The notes: a model not told the origin generated them from the letters alone. A DNA stretch of 64,000 nucleotides from Gammaproteobacteria bacterium 50_400_T64 (GCA_002162755.1 MAAS01000005.1:1-64000); one strand, 5' to 3'. Counted from the first letter of the stretch, positions 1 to 11,962 are shown. A program made the numbers and translations.

Positions 1-73
1 GGGCGTGCTCACTCAAAAAGCCCTGGGCGGATTCTTTGAGCATGTTTTGCTCTTCATTCAGTACTAATGCCAT
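1..73 (-). CDS. Acyl-CoA dehydrogenase, N-terminus only (runs off window)
   Basis: Reverse complement from ATG at 73 reads MALVLNEEQNMLKESAQGFLSEHA, typical acyl-CoA dehydrogenase N-terminus; next to a second ACAD gene. Confidence 0.7.
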   Translation of the reverse strand, partial: MALVLNEEQNMLKESAQGFLSEHA

Positions 74-93
74 TTGTCCTTACCCCTTTTGAC

Positions 94-1284
94 CTAAACT
101 TTTTGACCTAAACCCAGAATACGTTTACTGATGATATTGAGCTGAATTTCCGAAGTACCGCCCTCTATCGTATTACCCTTGGTACGCAGCCACTGGCTGG
201 CGAGCAAACCGTTATCAAAGGCCTCGCCTTCCCAGGCCAAACCTGCCTGACCGTGGATGTCGGTGAGTAATTCGTAGCGCTGTTTATTCAATTCCGTACC
301 GGCATATTTGAGCATTGACGAGGTTGCACCCGTGCCGGTGCCGGCCTTGGTTTCATCGTCGATACGCTCCTGGGTTAATTCAAAGGCGAGGATATCGATT
401 TCCCACTGGGCAATTTCAGTACGCAAGGCTGTGTCAGCCAGCTGGCCGTTTTCTAAACCACCGGCCACGTCAATGGCGCGCTGGTGCAGGCTTTTTTCAC
501 TGGCAGCGGTATGGCCCATGTTGCCGATCATCGCCCGCTCGTGAGTGAGCAGGTAGGAGGCTAACTCCCAACCCTGATTTATATTGCCCACCAGCTGATC
601 TTTTTCAACGCGTACATTGTCGAGAAAGGTTTCGCAAAATGGCGAGTTACCTGAAATTAGTTTAATGGGGCTAGTGCTAACGCCCGGCGTGGTCATATCA
701 AACAAAACCAAACTGATACCCGCATGTTTTACCGCATCGGGATCGGTACGCACCAGGCAGAACATCCAGTCGGCGCGCTCGGCGTAAGACGTCCACACCT
801 TTTGGCCGTTAACCAGAAAATGGTCATCCTTGTCTTCGCAACGAGTCTGCAGCCCCGCCAGGTCGGAGCCGAAGTTAGGCTCGCTATAACCCTGACACCA
901 CCAGATTTTGCCCTTCACAATATTGGGAATATGCTGGCGTTTCAGCTCTTCTGAGCCGTACTGTAAAAGCGCCGGGCCGATCATCGACAAACCCATGCTG
1001 AACAAGGGAACCCGTGCGTCAATGCGGTACATTTCTTCGCGGAGAATTTTGGTCTCTTCTTTACTGAGGCCACCGCCACCGTATTCCGCTGGCCAGTCGG
1101 GTGCCGTCCAGCCCCGCTCGGCCATCACTTCTAACCAGCGTTTCTGGTCTTCGTTAACAAACTTCCATTTCGTGCCACCCCAACAGCGATCGTCAAACTC
1201 CATCACTGGCAGACGCTGAGACGCAGGGCAATTGGCATCGAGCCACACCCGAGTTTTCGCCCTGAATTGTTCAAGATCAGACAT
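94..1284 (-). CDS. Acyl-CoA dehydrogenase family protein
   Basis: ORF 94..1338; likely start MSDLEQFRAKTRVWL at 1284; motifs WCQGYSEPNFGSDLAGLQTR and GGTSEIQLNIISKRILGL. Confidence 0.9.
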   Translation of the reverse strand: MSDLEQFRAKTRVWLDANCPASQRLPVMEFDDRCWGGTKWKFVNEDQKRWLEVMAERGWTAPDWPAEYGGGGLSKEETKILREEMYRIDARVPLFSMGLSMIGPALLQYGSEELKRQHIPNIVKGKIWWCQGYSEPNFGSDLAGLQTRCEDKDDHFLVNGQKVWTSYAERADWMFCLVRTDPDAVKHAGISLVLFDMTTPGVSTSPIKLISGNSPFCETFLDNVRVEKDQLVGNINQGWELASYLLTHERAMIGNMGHTAASEKSLHQRAIDVAGGLENGQLADTALRTEIAQWEIDILAFELTQERIDDETKAGTGTGATSSMLKYAGTELNKQRYELLTDIHGQAGLAWEGEAFDNGLLASQWLRTKGNTIEGGTSEIQLNIISKRILGLGQKV

Positions 1285-1963
1285 GTTTAACCTCTTATTT
1301 TTTTTGAATAATCGTCTGTGTAGAAACCCTTTGGACACTCACAAGAGCGCGGATCTTCCTAACAGGGGCCTGCCTCTATAATTGGAAAAATGAACACCAG
1401 CCTCAGCGGCACTACAAAGTTCACGATCCTCCGTACTCGCTTTATTTTATATACGGTAAAAACGAGGCAAGCTATAACAACGAGTTACTATAGAGTAAGG
1501 GGCATAGGCGGTAAACAATGGTCGTTGACCAACAGGTATTACTCTAGTGCGCGCAGGGGCACGAAGGATTATTACGCGAATCATTGATGCCTGGGCAGTA
1601 AGCCACTGAGCTGGCGAGGCTCTCAATCAAAGTGTAGAGAATGTTCTTTGGTAGTCCATTCGCTTTTAGTGCCAGTCGCTCAATAAACAACCCTGCACTT
1701 TTCACCCACTTCCTGCCCTTACAAGACTTTAGATGCCGGTAACTTCCAGCTTCTTCCGACGCGTGCTCAGTACCGTTACGGATACAAAGACACAGCCGCT
1801 TTGACCCACCGACTCCCGCCAATATTCAATTTCCACATTAGCGGTGTCATTACTTACAGCCAGGTTTCCGAAATTAAGTAGAACGAGAGCGACTCACTTA
1901 ATTCATTGCCATGGGGAAATATGCTTGTCAGGCAAGGCTCAAGACGCAATCGTCCGAACCCGA

Positions 1964-4312
1964 CTAGCGATTTTCCAAACGGTTAAAGTCGAGTATTCCC
2001 GATGTTAACGGGTAGCGCTCACGATAGGCTCGGTGGAAAGTATCGCTGGTATTCCAAAAGTCACTATCTGTTCGTCTCACACCGTAAATATCAAGTAAGC
2101 GTCGATAATCATTTTGCGACTCAAGACTGCCGATTGCGCCAACAAAATCAGCCACCTCACTGGCACTAACCTCGAAAAAAACATTCGGATAAGCACCGAT
2201 AAACCCAGGAATAACCGACAAGGTATCGCCTTCAGGCAGCCGGTTTTCCTGCTCTTTAAACATTGACGTCATACTTGAATAAGCGCGGTTAACGACAAGG
2301 GTCACGTATTCTTCACCTGTCGCATTACTGATTTTCACAAAGGCAGTTTCGGGCATAAGGCTGGCCGTTTTACCTTTAAGTAAATGCAGGCGCTCTAAGG
2401 CCTCTCGCAAAGAAGCCGGTCGGATGGCTGTCATTTTATGTTCTGTCGGCAAGACCTTTTTCAGCCGTTGGGCCAGTAGGTCGAACAGCTCCTGCTTTTC
2501 ATCATCACTTTGATAATCAATCGCCGGCGTTGATTTTTTCTCGAAAATAGGCAGCGTCAGGTAATCACGGACTTCCTCAGCACCCACCCCCTGATACCAA
2601 AGTTCCCGCTCCCTGACTCGGGCAGCTTTGGGTAACAATTGTAAAAAGTTCGTTTCCGCCTCCATACGCATAAAATCCATATACAGCCGTGTCAGCAACT
2701 GGTGCCCTGCATTGCCAAAAACATCGTAACCCGCTACCAACAAGTAGTGAATGCGCTCAAGTAAACCGTAACCAATAAGCCATGCCGTTTTGGGTGTCTG
2801 GCCAACCAAACCCTTTTCAACGGTCGCACTGTCAAAATGCCTCAAAACTGTCAGGGCAGCATTATCATTAATACCACCGCCATCCCAAATAAGATTTAGG
2901 CTAATGGCATCCGCTGGTATATGCGCCGCGAGGTAGGCATCTTGGTCCTCCATGAATTTCTGCTGCTGTTTTTTATAGGTTTTCCAATGATTAAACGGCC
3001 AATAAATATCAACTTGACTCGCGGGAAGCTCCAGACGTCCTTCCCGTTGAGCCATAAAATCGTCAACAATTTCCAGGCGCGCTGGATTGGAGTTCATGAA
3101 AAACACCCAAAAATTATCCTGGATAACATTCAGCGCCACCTGCCCACGACACACGGTACCCTTAATAAAAGCCATGATGGTAAATTGAGCTTCATCAAGC
3201 AAAAACTGATAACGCGAATGAACGGGCATTTCATCAAAGGTAATAAAAGGATTAGACGCAGACTCAGCCCCATAAGATGGCAAACTTGTCACTTCATAGG
3301 GCGCATCAACAAACAAGGTTTGCCAGCGCTGCATGCGCTGCTCATCAAGACGGTAGGGCATATGTGTTTTTGTGACAATGCTATGAAGCACCGGCTGAAT
3401 ACGATAGTACACACGCTCAACCTCGGGGTCATCGTAAGGTCGGCGCGTAGCGATAAGTTGTATCGGTTCACCGGGTGGCGTTGCAGAACGCACCAGGGAA
3501 AAATACTTTCGATTATCCAATTCTGGAAAATATAAATGGGCAAAATACAGATGTTCAAAAATATAACGGCTGGTCAATTGTACCTTTAGCGAGTCGCCAT
3601 TTAAAAAACCTTCCCAACGCTTAATTTGCGCAATGTATTGCGGTAATAAGGCTGGGCGAAGGGTATAAATCGCGCCCTGTTCAAGCCATTGCTTTAACAC
3701 CCTCTGCTCATTTTCAGGCAAACCTGGCAGTGCATAGGGCATACCCCACAACGGATGCTTGCGGGCAAACGTGGAGAAGGTTTCGTCTCTAGCGCAGGAT
3801 TGCTTAGGCGACAGTGACAAATCGAAACTACCCGGTAATTGCTTCCCTTCGGGCAAGGGGTTTTTTTCTTTTAAGGCCAGCATGCGATACATAACCCCAG
3901 CCTCTCGGTTGGCCTCGACGCTATCGGCTCGTTCATTAAGTACCGAATAAAAACCTTTCTCTCGCCATTCAGCTGTCGAGTGAGCATCCTCGAAAATACG
4001 TGTCGGCGCTGCTGCTTTAAAACGCGTTGCGTAAACCCTATCGCTGGTAGCTCCTCGATCAAGGCCTTCAATAGAGCTTATTTTTAACTGGCAAGACGCG
4101 TCGTAACAGCCGTGGCAAACAACGCAGCGTTTATCAAGAACCGGCTTCACCTCGGACCAATAATCGATGGCACCCGGCGGTAATACCTCGACGGCACGCT
4201 CTTTGACTTGATTTTTACCGTAATGTTTTTCAAATTGCATGGTGCCAATGGCCGTACAGCCACTGAGTAAAACAACGATAAGTAACCAGTATTTTTTATT
4301 ACTCACACCCAC
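1964..4312 (-). CDS. cti: Fatty acid cis/trans isomerase (CTI), periplasmic haem protein
   Basis: 782 aa; lipoprotein-like N-terminus (LLSGC); VKPVLDKRCVVCHGCYDASCQLKISSIEGLDRGA c-type haem motif and CTI family architecture. Confidence 0.9.
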   Translation of the reverse strand: MGVSNKKYWLLIVVLLSGCTAIGTMQFEKHYGKNQVKERAVEVLPPGAIDYWSEVKPVLDKRCVVCHGCYDASCQLKISSIEGLDRGATSDRVYATRFKAAAPTRIFEDAHSTAEWREKGFYSVLNERADSVEANREAGVMYRMLALKEKNPLPEGKQLPGSFDLSLSPKQSCARDETFSTFARKHPLWGMPYALPGLPENEQRVLKQWLEQGAIYTLRPALLPQYIAQIKRWEGFLNGDSLKVQLTSRYIFEHLYFAHLYFPELDNRKYFSLVRSATPPGEPIQLIATRRPYDDPEVERVYYRIQPVLHSIVTKTHMPYRLDEQRMQRWQTLFVDAPYEVTSLPSYGAESASNPFITFDEMPVHSRYQFLLDEAQFTIMAFIKGTVCRGQVALNVIQDNFWVFFMNSNPARLEIVDDFMAQREGRLELPASQVDIYWPFNHWKTYKKQQQKFMEDQDAYLAAHIPADAISLNLIWDGGGINDNAALTVLRHFDSATVEKGLVGQTPKTAWLIGYGLLERIHYLLVAGYDVFGNAGHQLLTRLYMDFMRMEAETNFLQLLPKAARVRERELWYQGVGAEEVRDYLTLPIFEKKSTPAIDYQSDDEKQELFDLLAQRLKKVLPTEHKMTAIRPASLREALERLHLLKGKTASLMPETAFVKISNATGEEYVTLVVNRAYSSMTSMFKEQENRLPEGDTLSVIPGFIGAYPNVFFEVSASEVADFVGAIGSLESQNDYRRLLDIYGVRRTDSDFWNTSDTFHRAYRERYPLTSGILDFNRLENR

Positions 4313-4439
4313 CTGTCCGTCTCCAAGTTACCTGTTAACAAATAGCACCGCGAGTATAAATGTTTGCTGGCTAAAACACCCATCGGCAAACGCATCATAG
4401 CGACTTGAATATACCGCCCACCCTACTTATGATTAGCCC

Positions 4440-5178
4440 ATGAGCCGCTCAAAAAGCCTCTTCCTTATTCTTGCGATCGCGCTGCTTTCTTCCTGTGCAA
4501 GCAGGCTAGAGCCCATTCAACTATCTGCCGAGCATGCCAGCCATGGTCAACCAGGCACCCATCCAGCTCGGCAGTGAAATCATTGCGCTCATAGAAAATG
4601 CTAAAAGCGATATCTGGATTATCTCAGCCTATTTAATACCGACATCCCCGTTTGAGCGCGCTATTGAGGAGGCGGAAAATCGCGGTGTTGAGGTACATAT
4701 TTTAACGAACTCTATTCGTTCCAATAATCATATTAATTCACATAGTGCTTATCGAAAACATATTCACAGACTGTTGACGCACGGGGCTGATTTACACGAA
4801 GTTCGTATTGATGCCAAAGATAGAGGCCGCTATATGCAAAAACCTCTGGATACTAAAACCCTATCCTTACACACTAAAGTCATAATTGTTGATCAAAATA
4901 TAATTTTTATTGGCAGCGCTAATTTCGACCCCCGCTCACTGAGAATTAATACAGAAATGGGTTTAGTCATTAATAGTGAAGCGCTTAACCAAAAACGAAG
5001 GGACGCTATTGCGCAGGACTTTCTACCGCGCAATGCCTGGCATCTCCGACTTATAAATAAAGGTCAGGTAGAGTGGGTTTCCGACAAGCACACACTAAAG
5101 CACCAGCCTGCCCAGGGTTTTATGCAAAATATTGAAGACTGGTTTTTTGCTCATCTACCCATCGAAAATGAAATGTAA
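4440..5178 (+). pseudogene. Phospholipase D-like lipoprotein remnant: signal peptide in one frame, C-terminal PLD domain in another
   Basis: 4440..4577 encodes MSRSKSLFLILAIALLSSCASRLEPIQLSAEHASHGQPGTHPARQ*; 4534..5178 in a different frame encodes a single HKD half (LHTKVIIVDQNIIFIGSANFDPRSLRINTEMGLVI). Confidence 0.65.
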
Positions 5179-5230
5179 CGCTGTAAAACACACCTTAACT
5201 AAAATAATTCGACCCTAAAGGTAAACGACC

Positions 5231-6205
5231 GTGACAAGTCATCAAGTAAAGAGCTGGTTTGCATCAGCAATATTCGTCGTGCTTACCAACTACGCACCGG
5301 CATCGAAATCACAGCCCATAACCGCAAATAACAACCCAGACACGACGCCTGCTCTCATACATAAATCAACTGCACCCACGCTAGAAAATATCGGCAACGG
5401 GACTTTCTTTAACATTTACCCGCAGCCAATCACACTGAATAAAGGGTACTGGGAAGGCGAGCCTTATCTTGCCGGTGGCGCTTCTCGGCCATCAGCCGGG
5501 CTAGTGAACAATGCTTACCTGAGTGGCGACCTCGACAAAGACGGCATAGAAGAGGCCGTCGTGCTGCTCTGGCAAAGCACAGGTGGTTCTGGAAACTTTA
5601 TCTATCTCACCGTATTCACAGAACTTGATGGAGAGGCCAGCAATACATCGGTTGCGGCCATTGGCGATCGCGTACAAATACGCTCCGCACGCATTGATGA
5701 CCAGCAGATAATTCTCGATGTCGTACAACAGGGCCCGAACGATGCAGCCTGCTGCCCATCAGAAAAAGCCAGCCGCAACTGGTCGTTGATCGACGGTGAA
5801 TTACAGGAAGGAAGTCCAGAGATTGAGGGTCTATTGAGCCTTACCGATATCGCCAACAGGTCGTGGCAACTTGTGCAGTTCAATCGCAACGAGCCCCTGC
5901 CTGAATCAGTGCAGGTCACCCTGCTAATAGAGGGCAATCGTATAGCAGGAAAAGGGCCGTGCAATCGATACTTTGCCGGGGTCGAAGCGGGCGATAGCGC
6001 TGGCGAACTATCGGTTGGGCAAGCAGGTGCCACAAGGATGGCGTGTCCCGCGCCCTTAATGCCCCTTGAGCAAAAATACCTCAGATTACTTTCAGGTGTT
6101 ACACGTTACAGCTTTATGATGGGCAACCTGGCTCTCGCATGGCAGTCTGAAAACGAATACGGCACCATGATTTTTAAATTAGCGCCCAGGAAATCAGGCG
6201 ACTGA
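5231..6205 (+). CDS. META/DUF306-domain secreted protein
   Basis: GTG start; C-terminal [44 protein letters not shown]...ATRMACP resembles META domain. Confidence 0.7.
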   Translation: MTSHQVKSWFASAIFVVLTNYAPASKSQPITANNNPDTTPALIHKSTAPTLENIGNGTFFNIYPQPITLNKGYWEGEPYLAGGASRPSAGLVNNAYLSGDLDKDGIEEAVVLLWQSTGGSGNFIYLTVFTELDGEASNTSVAAIGDRVQIRSARIDDQQIILDVVQQGPNDAACCPSEKASRNWSLIDGELQEGSPEIEGLLSLTDIANRSWQLVQFNRNEPLPESVQVTLLIEGNRIAGKGPCNRYFAGVEAGDSAGELSVGQAGATRMACPAPLMPLEQKYLRLLSGVTRYSFMMGNLALAWQSENEYGTMIFKLAPRKSGD

Positions 6206-8446
6206 AACCTCAACCCGATCCACCTTTTGAAAGCCCCGTGGCAACTTATTACCCCGCCGGCCGCGCTCACCAATGTAGTGCTGTAAATCCGCAAGCTTCA
6301 GATTGTGATGACGTTTACCCGAGTAAATAACCAGGCTCTGACCCTCAGCCACCACAGCAATGGTGAGCATAAACTCCTCTCGCGCCTGCAATCGTGATGT
6401 CGGGATATTAATAATGCGATTACCCTTGCCTCTCGCTAACTCAGGCAATTCTGAAAGTGGGAACGCGAGCATTCTGCCCTCATTACTGATGGCAACCACC
6501 AACGCCGCTTCGACGTTAACATTGGCAATGGGCGGTAATATTTGCCCGCCTTTGGGAATGCTAATCAGCGCTTTTCCCGAGCGGTTTTTGGTGTAGAGGT
6601 CAGCCATTTTGGCGACAAAACCGTAGCCCGCATCGGTGGCCAATAAGACTTTCTGCTCATCGTCACCCATCAACAGACCACAAAATGTCGCTCCGGACGG
6701 TGCATTTAAACGGCCAGTAGCCGGCTCGCCCTGCCCCCGTGCCGATGGCAGTGTGTGTGCGGCCAGGGCATAACTACGCCCGGTAGAATCGAGCAGTATC
6801 GCCTGTTGGTTACTGCGGCCCTGCACGGCGGCAAAGAAAGCATCACCCGCTTTGTAATTGAGGCTCGCGCCATCGACTTCGTGGCCTTTGGCAGCACGAA
6901 TCCAGCCTTTTTCGGAGAGCACGACAGTGATCGGGTCAGCACTGAGCAGATCCATTTCATTGTAGGCCTGAGCTTCGCTGCGCTGTACCAGCAGTGAACG
7001 GCGCTCATCACCAAACTCTTCCGCAATCGCTTCAAGCTCTTTGCGCACTAAGGTTTTTAATCGCCGGTCTGAACCGAGAATCAATTCCAGGGCCTTGCGC
7101 TCGGTACTCAGCTCATCCTGCTCGGCGCGGATTTTAAATTCTTCTAGCTTCGCCAGTTGCCGCAGGCGTAAATTGAGAATCGCTTCGGCCTGAATGTCCG
7201 TTAAGTCATAACGCACCATCAGCTCATGTTTCGGGTCATCCTCATGGCGAATAATGGCGATGACTTCATCAATATTCAGGAAGGCCGCGAGCAGGCCATC
7301 GAGAATATGCAGGCGAGCCAGTACGCGCTCAAGGCGATATTCGAGACGGCGGCGCACGGTGGCAAATCGAAACGTCAACCACTCACCAAGAATGACATTC
7401 AACGGCTTAACACTGGGCAGGCCGTTCATGCCGATCATATTCAAATTGACCCGGTAATTGCGCTGCAAGTCGGTGGTGGCAAACAGGTGATTCATCAAGG
7501 CCTCGAGATCGACCCGATTGGAGCGCGGCACAATGACCAGCCGCGTAGGGCATTCGTAGTCAGACTCATCCCGTAAGTCAGCCACCATCGGCAATTTTTT
7601 CGCCATCATTTGCGCGGCAATTTGTTCAAGTATTTTTGCTGGCGAGGCCTGATGAGGTAGCGCCGTGATAACAATATCACCGTCTTCTTTCTGCCAGACA
7701 CCGCGCATACGCACCGAACCGCGACCTGTTTTATAAACGCCCAACAACTCTTGTGGGGTCGAAATAATTTCCGCCTCGGTAGGGTAGTCGGGGCCGGGTA
7801 TAAACGCGAATAAGTCTTCGACTGTCGCTTTGGGGTGTTCGAGTAAATGTACCGTGGCGCTAATAATTTCGCGTAAATTGTGGGGCGGAATATCGGTAGC
7901 CATGCCGACGGCGATGCCGGTGGTGCCGTTCAACAGTACGTGGGGCACCTGGGCGGGTAGCACCTGGGGTTCATCCAGCGAGCCATCAAAATTGGGCTGC
8001 CATTCGACCGTACCCTGACCCAATTCACCCAACAGCAAATCGGAAAACTGCGCGAGGCGGGATTCGGTGTAACGCATCGCCGCAAACGATTTGGGATCGT
8101 CCGGCGAGCCCCAGTTGCCCTGCCCATCAACCAGTGGGTAACGATAAGAAAAAGGCTGAGCCATCAGCACCATGGCTTCATACGAGGCGCTATCACCGTG
8201 GGGGTGGAATTTACCAATGACATCGCCCACCGTACGCGCTGACTTTTTATGCTTGGCGGTGGAACGCAAACCTAGCTCGCTCATGGCGTAAATAATGCGT
8301 CGCTGCACCGGCTTGAGACCATCGCTGATATGGGGCAGCGCGCGGTCGAGGATCACGTACATGGAGTAATCGAGATAGGCTTTTTCGGCGTACTCGCTGA
8401 CTGGGCGGCTTTCCGCCGAGTCGATATCAATTACTGTATCTGTCAT
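6194..8446 (-). CDS. parC: DNA topoisomerase IV subunit A
   Basis: 750 aa; [38 protein letters not shown]; adjacent to parE. Confidence 0.97.
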   Translation of the reverse strand: MTDTVIDIDSAESRPVSEYAEKAYLDYSMYVILDRALPHISDGLKPVQRRIIYAMSELGLRSTAKHKKSARTVGDVIGKFHPHGDSASYEAMVLMAQPFSYRYPLVDGQGNWGSPDDPKSFAAMRYTESRLAQFSDLLLGELGQGTVEWQPNFDGSLDEPQVLPAQVPHVLLNGTTGIAVGMATDIPPHNLREIISATVHLLEHPKATVEDLFAFIPGPDYPTEAEIISTPQELLGVYKTGRGSVRMRGVWQKEDGDIVITALPHQASPAKILEQIAAQMMAKKLPMVADLRDESDYECPTRLVIVPRSNRVDLEALMNHLFATTDLQRNYRVNLNMIGMNGLPSVKPLNVILGEWLTFRFATVRRRLEYRLERVLARLHILDGLLAAFLNIDEVIAIIRHEDDPKHELMVRYDLTDIQAEAILNLRLRQLAKLEEFKIRAEQDELSTERKALELILGSDRRLKTLVRKELEAIAEEFGDERRSLLVQRSEAQAYNEMDLLSADPITVVLSEKGWIRAAKGHEVDGASLNYKAGDAFFAAVQGRSNQQAILLDSTGRSYALAAHTLPSARGQGEPATGRLNAPSGATFCGLLMGDDEQKVLLATDAGYGFVAKMADLYTKNRSGKALISIPKGGQILPPIANVNVEAALVVAISNEGRMLAFPLSELPELARGKGNRIINIPTSRLQAREEFMLTIAVVAEGQSLVIYSGKRHHNLKLADLQHYIGERGRRGNKLPRGFQKVDRVEVSVA

Positions 8447-8494
8447 AAAAAACGTCTTTATCGAATTTGTTTAAGTGAAGTTAACGGCAGGGGA

Positions 8495-10381
8495 TCAAGC
8501 CGTTTCAGCAAGGTCGCCCTTTTCTTCCAGCCAGGCTTTACGATCCGCCGCGCGCTTTTTAGCCAGTAGCATGTCGAACAGCTCGCTGGTGTTATCACCT
8601 TCGTCAATCGTCAAACGTACGAGACGGCGAGTGTCCGGGTCCATCGTCGTTTCACGCAGCTGTATAGGGTTCATTTCACCCAGGCCCTTAAAGCGTGTCA
8701 CCTGTATTTTACCGCTCAGTTTTTCCGCTTCAATACGGTCGAGCACGCTCTGCTTTTCCTGCTCGTCGAGGGCGTAAAACACGGCTTTGCCGACATCGAT
8801 GCGGAACAGCGGGGGCATTGCCACATAGACATGACCGGCTGCGACGAGGGGGCGAAAGTGTCGGACAAACAAGGCACAAATTAAGGTGGCGATGTGAGCA
8901 CCGTCGGAGTCAGCATCGGCGAGGATACAGACCTTGTGATAACGCAGGGCACTGAGGTCATTGCTGTCGGGGTCGAGGCCGATGGCCACGGAGATATCGT
9001 GTACTTCTTGCGAGGCGAGAATTTGCTGGCTATCGACTTCCCAGGTATTCAGGATTTTACCGCGCAGAGGCATGATGGCCTGAAACTCACGACTACGCGC
9101 CTGCTTGGCTGAACCGCCCGCGGAGTCGCCCTCCACCAAAAATAGTTCGGAACGTTCTGGCTCAGCACTGGAGCAATCCGCCAGCTTGCCCGGTAATGCG
9201 GGGCCGGAGGTGACCTTTTTACGCGCCACTTTTTTACTCAAGCGCATGCGCCGCTGAGCATTAGCAATGCATAACTCGGCCAGCTTCTCGGCTTCTTCGG
9301 TGTGCTGGTTAAGCCATAGACTAAAGGCGTCTTTCACCACCCCTGAAATAAACGCAGCGGCTTCTCGGGACGACAGGCGCTCTTTGGTCTGCCCAGAGAA
9401 CTGGGGGTCACGCAGTTTCGACGAGAGTACAAAACAGCACTTATCCCAGATGTCATCGGGGGCCAGTTTTACACCGCGTGGCAAGAGATTGCGGAATTCA
9501 CAAAACTCCCGCGTTGCTTCTAACAAGCCGGTGCGAAAGCCGTTGACGTGGGTGCCGCCCTGGGCGGTGGGGATTAAATTGACGTAACTTTCCTGGGTGA
9601 TTTCACCGCCCTCGGGCAACCACTGCACGGCCCAATCGACTGCTGCGGCAGCTGCGCTGAGACTGCCGGTAAAGGGTTCGGCGGGTAGCACCTCCCAACC
9701 TTTGGTCGCCGTCAGCAGGTAGTCCGATAAACCTTCTTCGTAGAGCCAGGTTTCGCTTTCACCCGAGGCTTCGTCTTTAAACTGTACTTCAAGCCCGGCG
9801 CACAAAACGGCCTTGGCGCGCAGCACGTGTTTCAGCCGGGGCAGGGAGTATTTAATGCTGTCGAAGTATTTGCCATCGGCTTTGAATTTTATCTCGGTGC
9901 CGGTATTACGCTTACCGCAGGTGTCGATAACGTCAAGCTCGGAGGCTTTTTCACCATTGACAAACGTCATGCGGTGAATCTTGGCATCGCGGCGAATTGT
10001 GACCTGCAATTCTAACGACAGGGCGTTCACCACCGATACGCCCACGCCGTGTAGCCCGCCGGAAAATTCATAGCTGTCGCCGGAGAATTTACCCCCGGCG
10101 TGCAGAGTGGAGAGAATCACTTCAACCCCCGGCAAGCCCTGCTCAGGATGAATATCAACCGGCATACCCCTGCCGTCATCGCCCACGGTAATGGCACCGT
10201 CTTTGTGCAAAATAACGTAAATTTTACGGGCGAAACCCGCCAGCGCTTCATCGACACTATTGTCGATCACTTCCTGGGCGAGGTGGTTGGGCCGCGTGGT
10301 ATCGGTGTACATGCCCGGGCGCTTGCGTACGGGGTCGAGGCCGGTCAGTACCTCAATCGAATCTGCGTTGTAATCACTCAT
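8495..10381 (-). CDS. parE: DNA topoisomerase IV subunit B
   Basis: 628 aa; VRKRPGMYTDTTRPNHLAQEVIDNSVDEALAG, SELFLVEGDSAGGSAKQARSREFQAIMPLRGKILN. Confidence 0.97.
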   Translation of the reverse strand: MSDYNADSIEVLTGLDPVRKRPGMYTDTTRPNHLAQEVIDNSVDEALAGFARKIYVILHKDGAITVGDDGRGMPVDIHPEQGLPGVEVILSTLHAGGKFSGDSYEFSGGLHGVGVSVVNALSLELQVTIRRDAKIHRMTFVNGEKASELDVIDTCGKRNTGTEIKFKADGKYFDSIKYSLPRLKHVLRAKAVLCAGLEVQFKDEASGESETWLYEEGLSDYLLTATKGWEVLPAEPFTGSLSAAAAAVDWAVQWLPEGGEITQESYVNLIPTAQGGTHVNGFRTGLLEATREFCEFRNLLPRGVKLAPDDIWDKCCFVLSSKLRDPQFSGQTKERLSSREAAAFISGVVKDAFSLWLNQHTEEAEKLAELCIANAQRRMRLSKKVARKKVTSGPALPGKLADCSSAEPERSELFLVEGDSAGGSAKQARSREFQAIMPLRGKILNTWEVDSQQILASQEVHDISVAIGLDPDSNDLSALRYHKVCILADADSDGAHIATLICALFVRHFRPLVAAGHVYVAMPPLFRIDVGKAVFYALDEQEKQSVLDRIEAEKLSGKIQVTRFKGLGEMNPIQLRETTMDPDTRRLVRLTIDEGDNTSELFDMLLAKKRAADRKAWLEEKGDLAETA

Positions 10382-10423
10382 AGTTGGATATCGGACCTTT
10401 TAACGGCTAGTCGCATGTTGAAT

Positions 10424-11002
10424 TTATGCGGCTTCATGGGTAAGAAATTGAACAATGGCAGGCAGGTGGTTTTCAAAACCAACAAAGCCATGATCGCCAC
10501 CGGATTCGATGACAAGCTGGCAATCGGCATATTTCTCTTCTGCCAGTCGATAGTCGAGCACTTCGTCGTCGGTTTGTAGTAGTACCAATAAATTGGCAGG
10601 TTCTGTCACAGGGTCGACATCAAAGCTCTGCAATTGGTCGAGATGCTCTTGCTCGATACGATGGACTTCGCCCGTGTGATAGTTGGCCTGATCGCCGAGT
10701 AAATACTCACGGCCCAACCAGGGCCGTACCGCCGGATTAATCAACACCGCACGAGAATGATATTTGGCCGCCAGACAGGTCGCGTAAAAACCACCCATGG
10801 AGCTACCGGCAAAATAGAGCGTGCCGGACAGGTCGGCAATCACCGCTTCCAGCTGCGCCATGGCAACAGCGGGAAAGGGGCTCAAGAAGGGACAAATAAA
10901 GTCGATGTCGGGATGATTTTCCGCTAACCAGGCACTCGTTTGCCGAGCTTTGTCGGAATCTGGCGAACTATTGAAACCATGGATATATACGAGAGAGGCC
11001 AC
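10424..11002 (-). CDS. yqiA: YqiA/YcfP-type alpha/beta-fold esterase
   Basis: MASLVYIHGFNSSPDSDKA...GSSMGGFYATCLA; conserved parE-yqiA-cpdA synteny. Confidence 0.9.
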   Translation of the reverse strand: MASLVYIHGFNSSPDSDKARQTSAWLAENHPDIDFICPFLSPFPAVAMAQLEAVIADLSGTLYFAGSSMGGFYATCLAAKYHSRAVLINPAVRPWLGREYLLGDQANYHTGEVHRIEQEHLDQLQSFDVDPVTEPANLLVLLQTDDEVLDYRLAEEKYADCQLVIESGGDHGFVGFENHLPAIVQFLTHEAA

Positions 11003-11167
11003 AATCTTGCTTCGCCTAGAAGAAAGGCGTGATTATAGCGTTTGCCCGGCAACAATAAAGAGAGTGCTGATAATAGAAGTTCTGGTGCAGTCAGGGGAGT
11101 TGAAAGAAAGACGCCCTTTTAAAACAAACAATAAACCAGCGCCATGCTCTATCACTACGAACTATAG

Positions 11168-11962
11168 TTAATAGCCAGCAAGCCCGTGGTCCACTTTGTG
11201 CTCAATATCAGAGAGGTAGCGCACCCCCGTTAAGAGCTGACCATCGGGGTGCAGGTCGATCCAGCGATAACCCGGCATGCCGTCACTCATAGCAAAATCA
11301 TCACTACTGGCCGCAAACTGGAAGCAGGTCGACGGCGTTGTATAAACATCACACCCCGCCCATTGAATCGATAGCTCCTGATGCACATGTCCAGTAAATA
11401 ATGCTTTAACATTACCCGCCGCCCGAACAATGCCCTCAAAGTCATCCGCATTGGCAATGCGCTGTTTATCGAGCCATTCACAGCCAACTGGCATTGGCGG
11501 GTGATGCATAAAAATCACAAAGGGGGATTCTGGCTCGGCACGCAAGCTTTGCTCAAGAAACATCAGTTCTTCATCAACCAGCCGACCGCCAACCTGCCCT
11601 GGTATTGCCGTATTCAAGGACAGTACTCGCCAGGCACCCAATTCCAGCAGTGGCCAATAGGGCGAGGAAATAAAGCCGCTCTGCATCACCGCAAAATCGT
11701 CGTGATTACCCGGCAACCAAGCATAGGGAATTTCAAAGAACTGGGCTTGTTCAGAAAACAAGCGATACGCACTGTGCTTACCCTCTGCCGCCACATCGCC
11801 AGTCACCATCATCATGTCGGCAAAATCACGGCGTGCGGTAATATCAGCAAGCACTTTACTGAAGCTGTCGTAAGTACAGATACCCGCTAAACGATGGTCG
11901 CGTGTTTCGCCGATATGTAAATCGGTAATCTGTACCAGATGGCGCACACCCCGTGAAATCAT
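11168..11962 (-). CDS. cpdA: 3',5'-cyclic-AMP phosphodiesterase (calcineurin-like)
   Basis: QITDLHIGE, GDVAAEG, WLPGNHDD, FTGHVHQE metallophosphatase motifs; synteny. Confidence 0.92.
   Translation of the reverse strand: MISRGVRHLVQITDLHIGETRDHRLAGICTYDSFSKVLADITARRDFADMMMVTGDVAAEGKHSAYRLFSEQAQFFEIPYAWLPGNHDDFAVMQSGFISSPYWPLLELGAWRVLSLNTAIPGQVGGRLVDEELMFLEQSLRAEPESPFVIFMHHPPMPVGCEWLDKQRIANADDFEGIVRAAGNVKALFTGHVHQELSIQWAGCDVYTTPSTCFQFAASSDDFAMSDGMPGYRWIDLHPDGQLLTGVRYLSDIEHKVDHGLAGY

Noticed and set aside
94-1219. Plus-strand ORFs (308..544, 724..954, 908..1219) opposite the acyl-CoA dehydrogenase
   Set aside because: Antisense shadow ORFs; minus frame has strong family signatures
1544-1822. 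92-aa minus-strand ORF in the 1.34-1.96 kb gap
   Set aside because: No recognisable family or ribosome-binding context; could be a gene relic but not supportable
2921-3535. 204-aa plus-strand ORF inside cti
   Set aside because: Antisense to a well-supported 782-aa CTI coding region; no recognisable motif
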